DNA of 25,526 bases from Bacteroidales bacterium UBA1715 (GTDB lineage Bacteria; Bacteroidota; Bacteroidia; Bacteroidales; UBA1715), in NCBI GenBank assembly GCA_002317135.1, contig DCIX01000031.1, positions 1 to 25,526 of the forward strand, given 5' to 3'. The position numbers and the translations under genes are program-made. How positions within the stretch are numbered: the first letter of the stretch is position 1; each line of letters starts with the position of its first letter. This document shows, piece by piece, positions 25,119 through 25,526 of the stretch. The notes under the pieces were generated by a model that was not told where the DNA came from, searched no databases, and worked only from the letters and a program-made list of their open reading frames with translations.

Positions 25119-25526
25119 TTAATCTTTTAAAGAATAAACCAAACCAACAGAACAATTAAATAAAAAGTTCTCTCCATCAATATTATAGATTGGCTCTGCT
25201 TCCATACAAAATCTTAAATTTCGCATATTTTCAAAAGGTTTAATGTAGATTCCCATTGGAAGAACAGGACCAGTTATATAGTTTATTACCATCCCAGCCC
25301 CAACATAAGCATTATGTGTTTCTTTTTTACAAAAATTAAACAACACAACTGGCTCTGCTGTAAAATTCTTAAATGACAAACCTCCATATAACCTTATTTC
25401 TGCAAAAACTTTATCATCAAAAGAATATCCTACACCTATTTTCGATGATGATACTGACTGGTAAGATGACATTGTAAATTGAGAATATACGGATATAGAC
25501 ATTAATACAACTACAAATAAAGAAAT
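25119..25526 (-). CDS. Small outer-membrane beta-barrel-like protein (5' end beyond window)
   Basis: The frame contains an ATG at 25502, but it stays open to the right edge and the eight residues before it (ISLFVVVL) continue into MSISVYSQF. Together they look like the hydrophobic core and cleavage site (YSQ) of a signal peptide whose start lies outside the window, so the gene is treated as 5'-partial. The mature part, about 118 residues, alternates polar and hydrophobic residues in strands (KIGVGYSF, VFAEIRLYGGLSF, AYVGAGMVINYI, FLFNCSVGLVYSL). This fits a small porin-like or OmpA-like eight-strand barrel, but no family motif is recognised. Function unknown. It is separated from the phosphatase operon by a terminator. 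Confidence 0.65.
   Translation of the reverse strand: MSLFVVVLMSISVYSQFTMSSYQSVSSSKIGVGYSFDDKVFAEIRLYGGLSFKNFTAEPVVLFNFCKKETHNAYVGAGMVINYITGPVLPMGIYIKPFENMRNLRFCMEAEPIYNIDGENFLFNCSVGLVYSLKD

Overview
The window looks like chromosomal DNA of a low-GC member of the Bacteroidota, most likely Bacteroidales. The signs are Bacteroidetes-type -7 boxes (TAnnTTTG) in front of several genes, no obvious Shine-Dalgarno sequences, a type IX secretion C-terminal domain, a DUF5686/CarboxypepD_reg outer-membrane protein, a tandem DUF1599 protein and a BT_3928-like DoxX protein beside tpiA. I saw no tRNA, rRNA, insertion sequence, CRISPR array or phage gene. No gap without a gene exceeds 300 bases.

Layout. 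1-2567 (-): 5' part of a large secreted RCC1-repeat/Ig-like protein that runs off the left edge. 2803-5487 (-): a compact operon of a tandem DUF1599 protein, a DoxX/MauE-like membrane protein and tpiA. It diverges from folP (5582-6403, +), which converges with a polytopic membrane protein of unknown function (6405-7748, -). 7795-12960 (-): a very large sensor protein with an adenylate cyclase domain and an HD domain, then ilvE, a strong terminator, and queD. 13038-16174 (+): a tandem universal stress protein, then an S8 protease overlapping mntP. 16236-19368 (+): a leucine-rich leader peptide with a complete transcription attenuator, then leuA and cysS. 19424-24941 (-): a secreted tandem alkaline-phosphatase-like protein overlapping a DUF5686 outer-membrane protein. 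25119-25526 (-): a partial small beta-barrel protein whose start lies beyond the right edge.

The three most interesting items are these. (1) A ribosome-mediated leucine attenuator in front of leuA-cysS. Its short leader ORF (16252-16302) has five Leu codons in 16, and mutually exclusive hairpins can be drawn base by base. (2) A 1208-residue protein joining a periplasmic propeller/Y_Y_Y sensor, one membrane helix, a class III cyclase domain with all the ATP-type residues, and a C-terminal HD domain. It may both make and break cAMP. (3) A tandem alkaline phosphatase in which the second domain keeps every catalytic ligand and the first has lost most of them, so the first is probably a pseudoenzyme.

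Several start sites were moved from the longest ORF because terminators or promoters lie inside the extension (DUF1599, queD, ilvE, alkaline phosphatase). All family calls come from reading motifs by eye; no database search was run.
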